A stretch of DNA of 64,000 bases from Salipiger thiooxidans. Its GTDB lineage: Bacteria > Pseudomonadota > Alphaproteobacteria > Rhodobacterales > Rhodobacteraceae. The stretch's first letter is position 1. The number at the start of each line of letters is the position of its first letter. Position numbers and translations under genes: made by a program. Below are positions 63,546 to 64,000 of this stretch, one piece after another. Below the pieces are notes generated by a model that ran no database searches, was not told where the DNA came from, and saw only the letters and a program-made list of their open reading frames with translations. The stretch lies in contig NZ_FNAV01000011.1 in NCBI RefSeq assembly GCF_900102075.1, positions 1 through 64,000 of the forward strand, read 5' to 3'.

Positions 63546-64000
63546 ATGATGCAGGATCAACAGGCATTCCTCACCGGGCTGTTCGAGGCGGCGGTGGCCG
63601 CGGCGGACCCCGAGCAGGCACTGCGCAAGGCGCTGCCCGAGAAGCCGAAGGGGCGCACGGTGGTCATAGGCCTCGGCAAGGGGGCGGCGCAGCTCGCCGC
63701 CGCCTTCGAGACGCTCTGGGGCGAACCGGTCGAGGGCGTTGTGGTCACCCGCTACGGCTACGCCGCGCCCTGCACGCATTGCCGCGTGATGGAAGCATCG
63801 CACCCGGTGCCCGACGCGGCGGGGCTCGAGGCCTCGGCGGCGCTCTTCGAGGCGGTCTCGGGGCTGACCGAGGACGATCTCGTGGTGGCGCTGGTCTGCG
63901 GCGGCGGCTCGGCGTTGCTGCCGGCCCCGCCCGAGGGGCTGACGCTCGAGGACGAGCAGGCGCTGAACCGCGCGCTGCTGGGCTCCGGCGCGCCGATCGG
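63546..64000 (+). CDS. Glycerate 2-kinase/hydroxypyruvate reductase-type protein, 3' end outside window
   Basis: At least 151 residues, cut by the window edge. It begins [20 protein letters not shown] and contains [38 protein letters not shown] and [20 protein letters not shown]. These are the glycine-rich motifs of the GckA/TtuD family (MOFRL domain expected downstream). GGGAGAGCAG precedes ATGATG, so 63546 or 63549 may start translation. It would act on glycerate in serine, glyoxylate or tartrate metabolism. Confidence 0.93.
   Translation, partial: MMQDQQAFLTGLFEAAVAAADPEQALRKALPEKPKGRTVVIGLGKGAAQLAAAFETLWGEPVEGVVVTRYGYAAPCTHCRVMEASHPVPDAAGLEASAALFEAVSGLTEDDLVVALVCGGGSALLPAPPEGLTLEDEQALNRALLGSGAPI

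Overview
The window is chromosomal DNA of a high-GC alphaproteobacterium of the Rhodobacteraceae (Roseobacter group). The evidence is a PhyR-NepR-EcfG general stress response locus, the gene orders argS-SPOR-nagZ-scpA-scpB and yceD-rpmF-plsX-fabH-ihfA-merR, an ornithine-lipid acyltransferase, an MmsA dehydrogenase with a divergent LysR regulator, and an iron operon with a TGA-N9-TCA box. Neither end is a natural boundary: acetyl-CoA synthetase is cut at base 1 and a glycerate kinase is cut at base 64000. No insertion sequence, phage, integrase or CRISPR array was seen. Coding density is high, with four gene-poor gaps of 350 to 700 bases.

Region 1 (1-9.3 kb) is acsA followed by the general stress response island. 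phyR is divergent from nepR-ecfG, and a membrane histidine kinase of the HisKA_2 type follows ecfG. The kinase overlaps a putative amidoligase, which overlaps a class-I glutamine amidotransferase. I found matches to the EcfG promoter (GGAAC-N16/17-CGTT) at three places: between phyR and nepR, before a 62-residue membrane protein, and before a 34-residue membrane peptide. A structured minus-strand RNA with a clear terminator lies at about 2251-2365.

Region 2 (9.4-15.6 kb) is an iron operon: an iron-box match, a 49-codon ORF, hemP, imelysin, bfd, bfr, di-heme oxidase, second imelysin and a DUF1513 protein, all on the plus strand with overlaps or very short gaps. Region 3 (15.6-34 kb) is mostly housekeeping: a glycosyltransferase, a YbdK-like ligase, two small related proteins, mmsA/LysR, a CBS protein, coaD, two DUF1127 peptides, gap, dsbB, a DedA-like protein, a CoA-transferase, agmatinase, purM-purN, rnd and sufE.

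Region 4 (33-38 kb) is a LacI regulator divergent from an arylsulfotransferase-like gene and a TauABC-like transporter, with two near-identical palindromes between them. Region 5 (38-48 kb) is erpA, dgt, a cation/proton antiporter, then argS-SPOR-nagZ-scpA-scpB. Region 6 (48-58.3 kb) holds an SH3 protein, a membrane protein with a degenerate GGDEF domain, dcd, tRNA-Pro(GGG), a MerR protein carrying a perfect 10 x 9 bp repeat, the ihfA-fabH-plsX-rpmF-yceD block, bamE and olsB. Region 7 (58.3-64 kb) contains a conserved protein of unknown function, two decayed glycosyltransferase remnants, a MoxR ATPase without its usual VWA partner, rlmE, a lipoprotein and the start of a glycerate kinase.

All calls come from reading the sequence. 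Family assignments rest on recognised motifs and lengths, and no database search was run.
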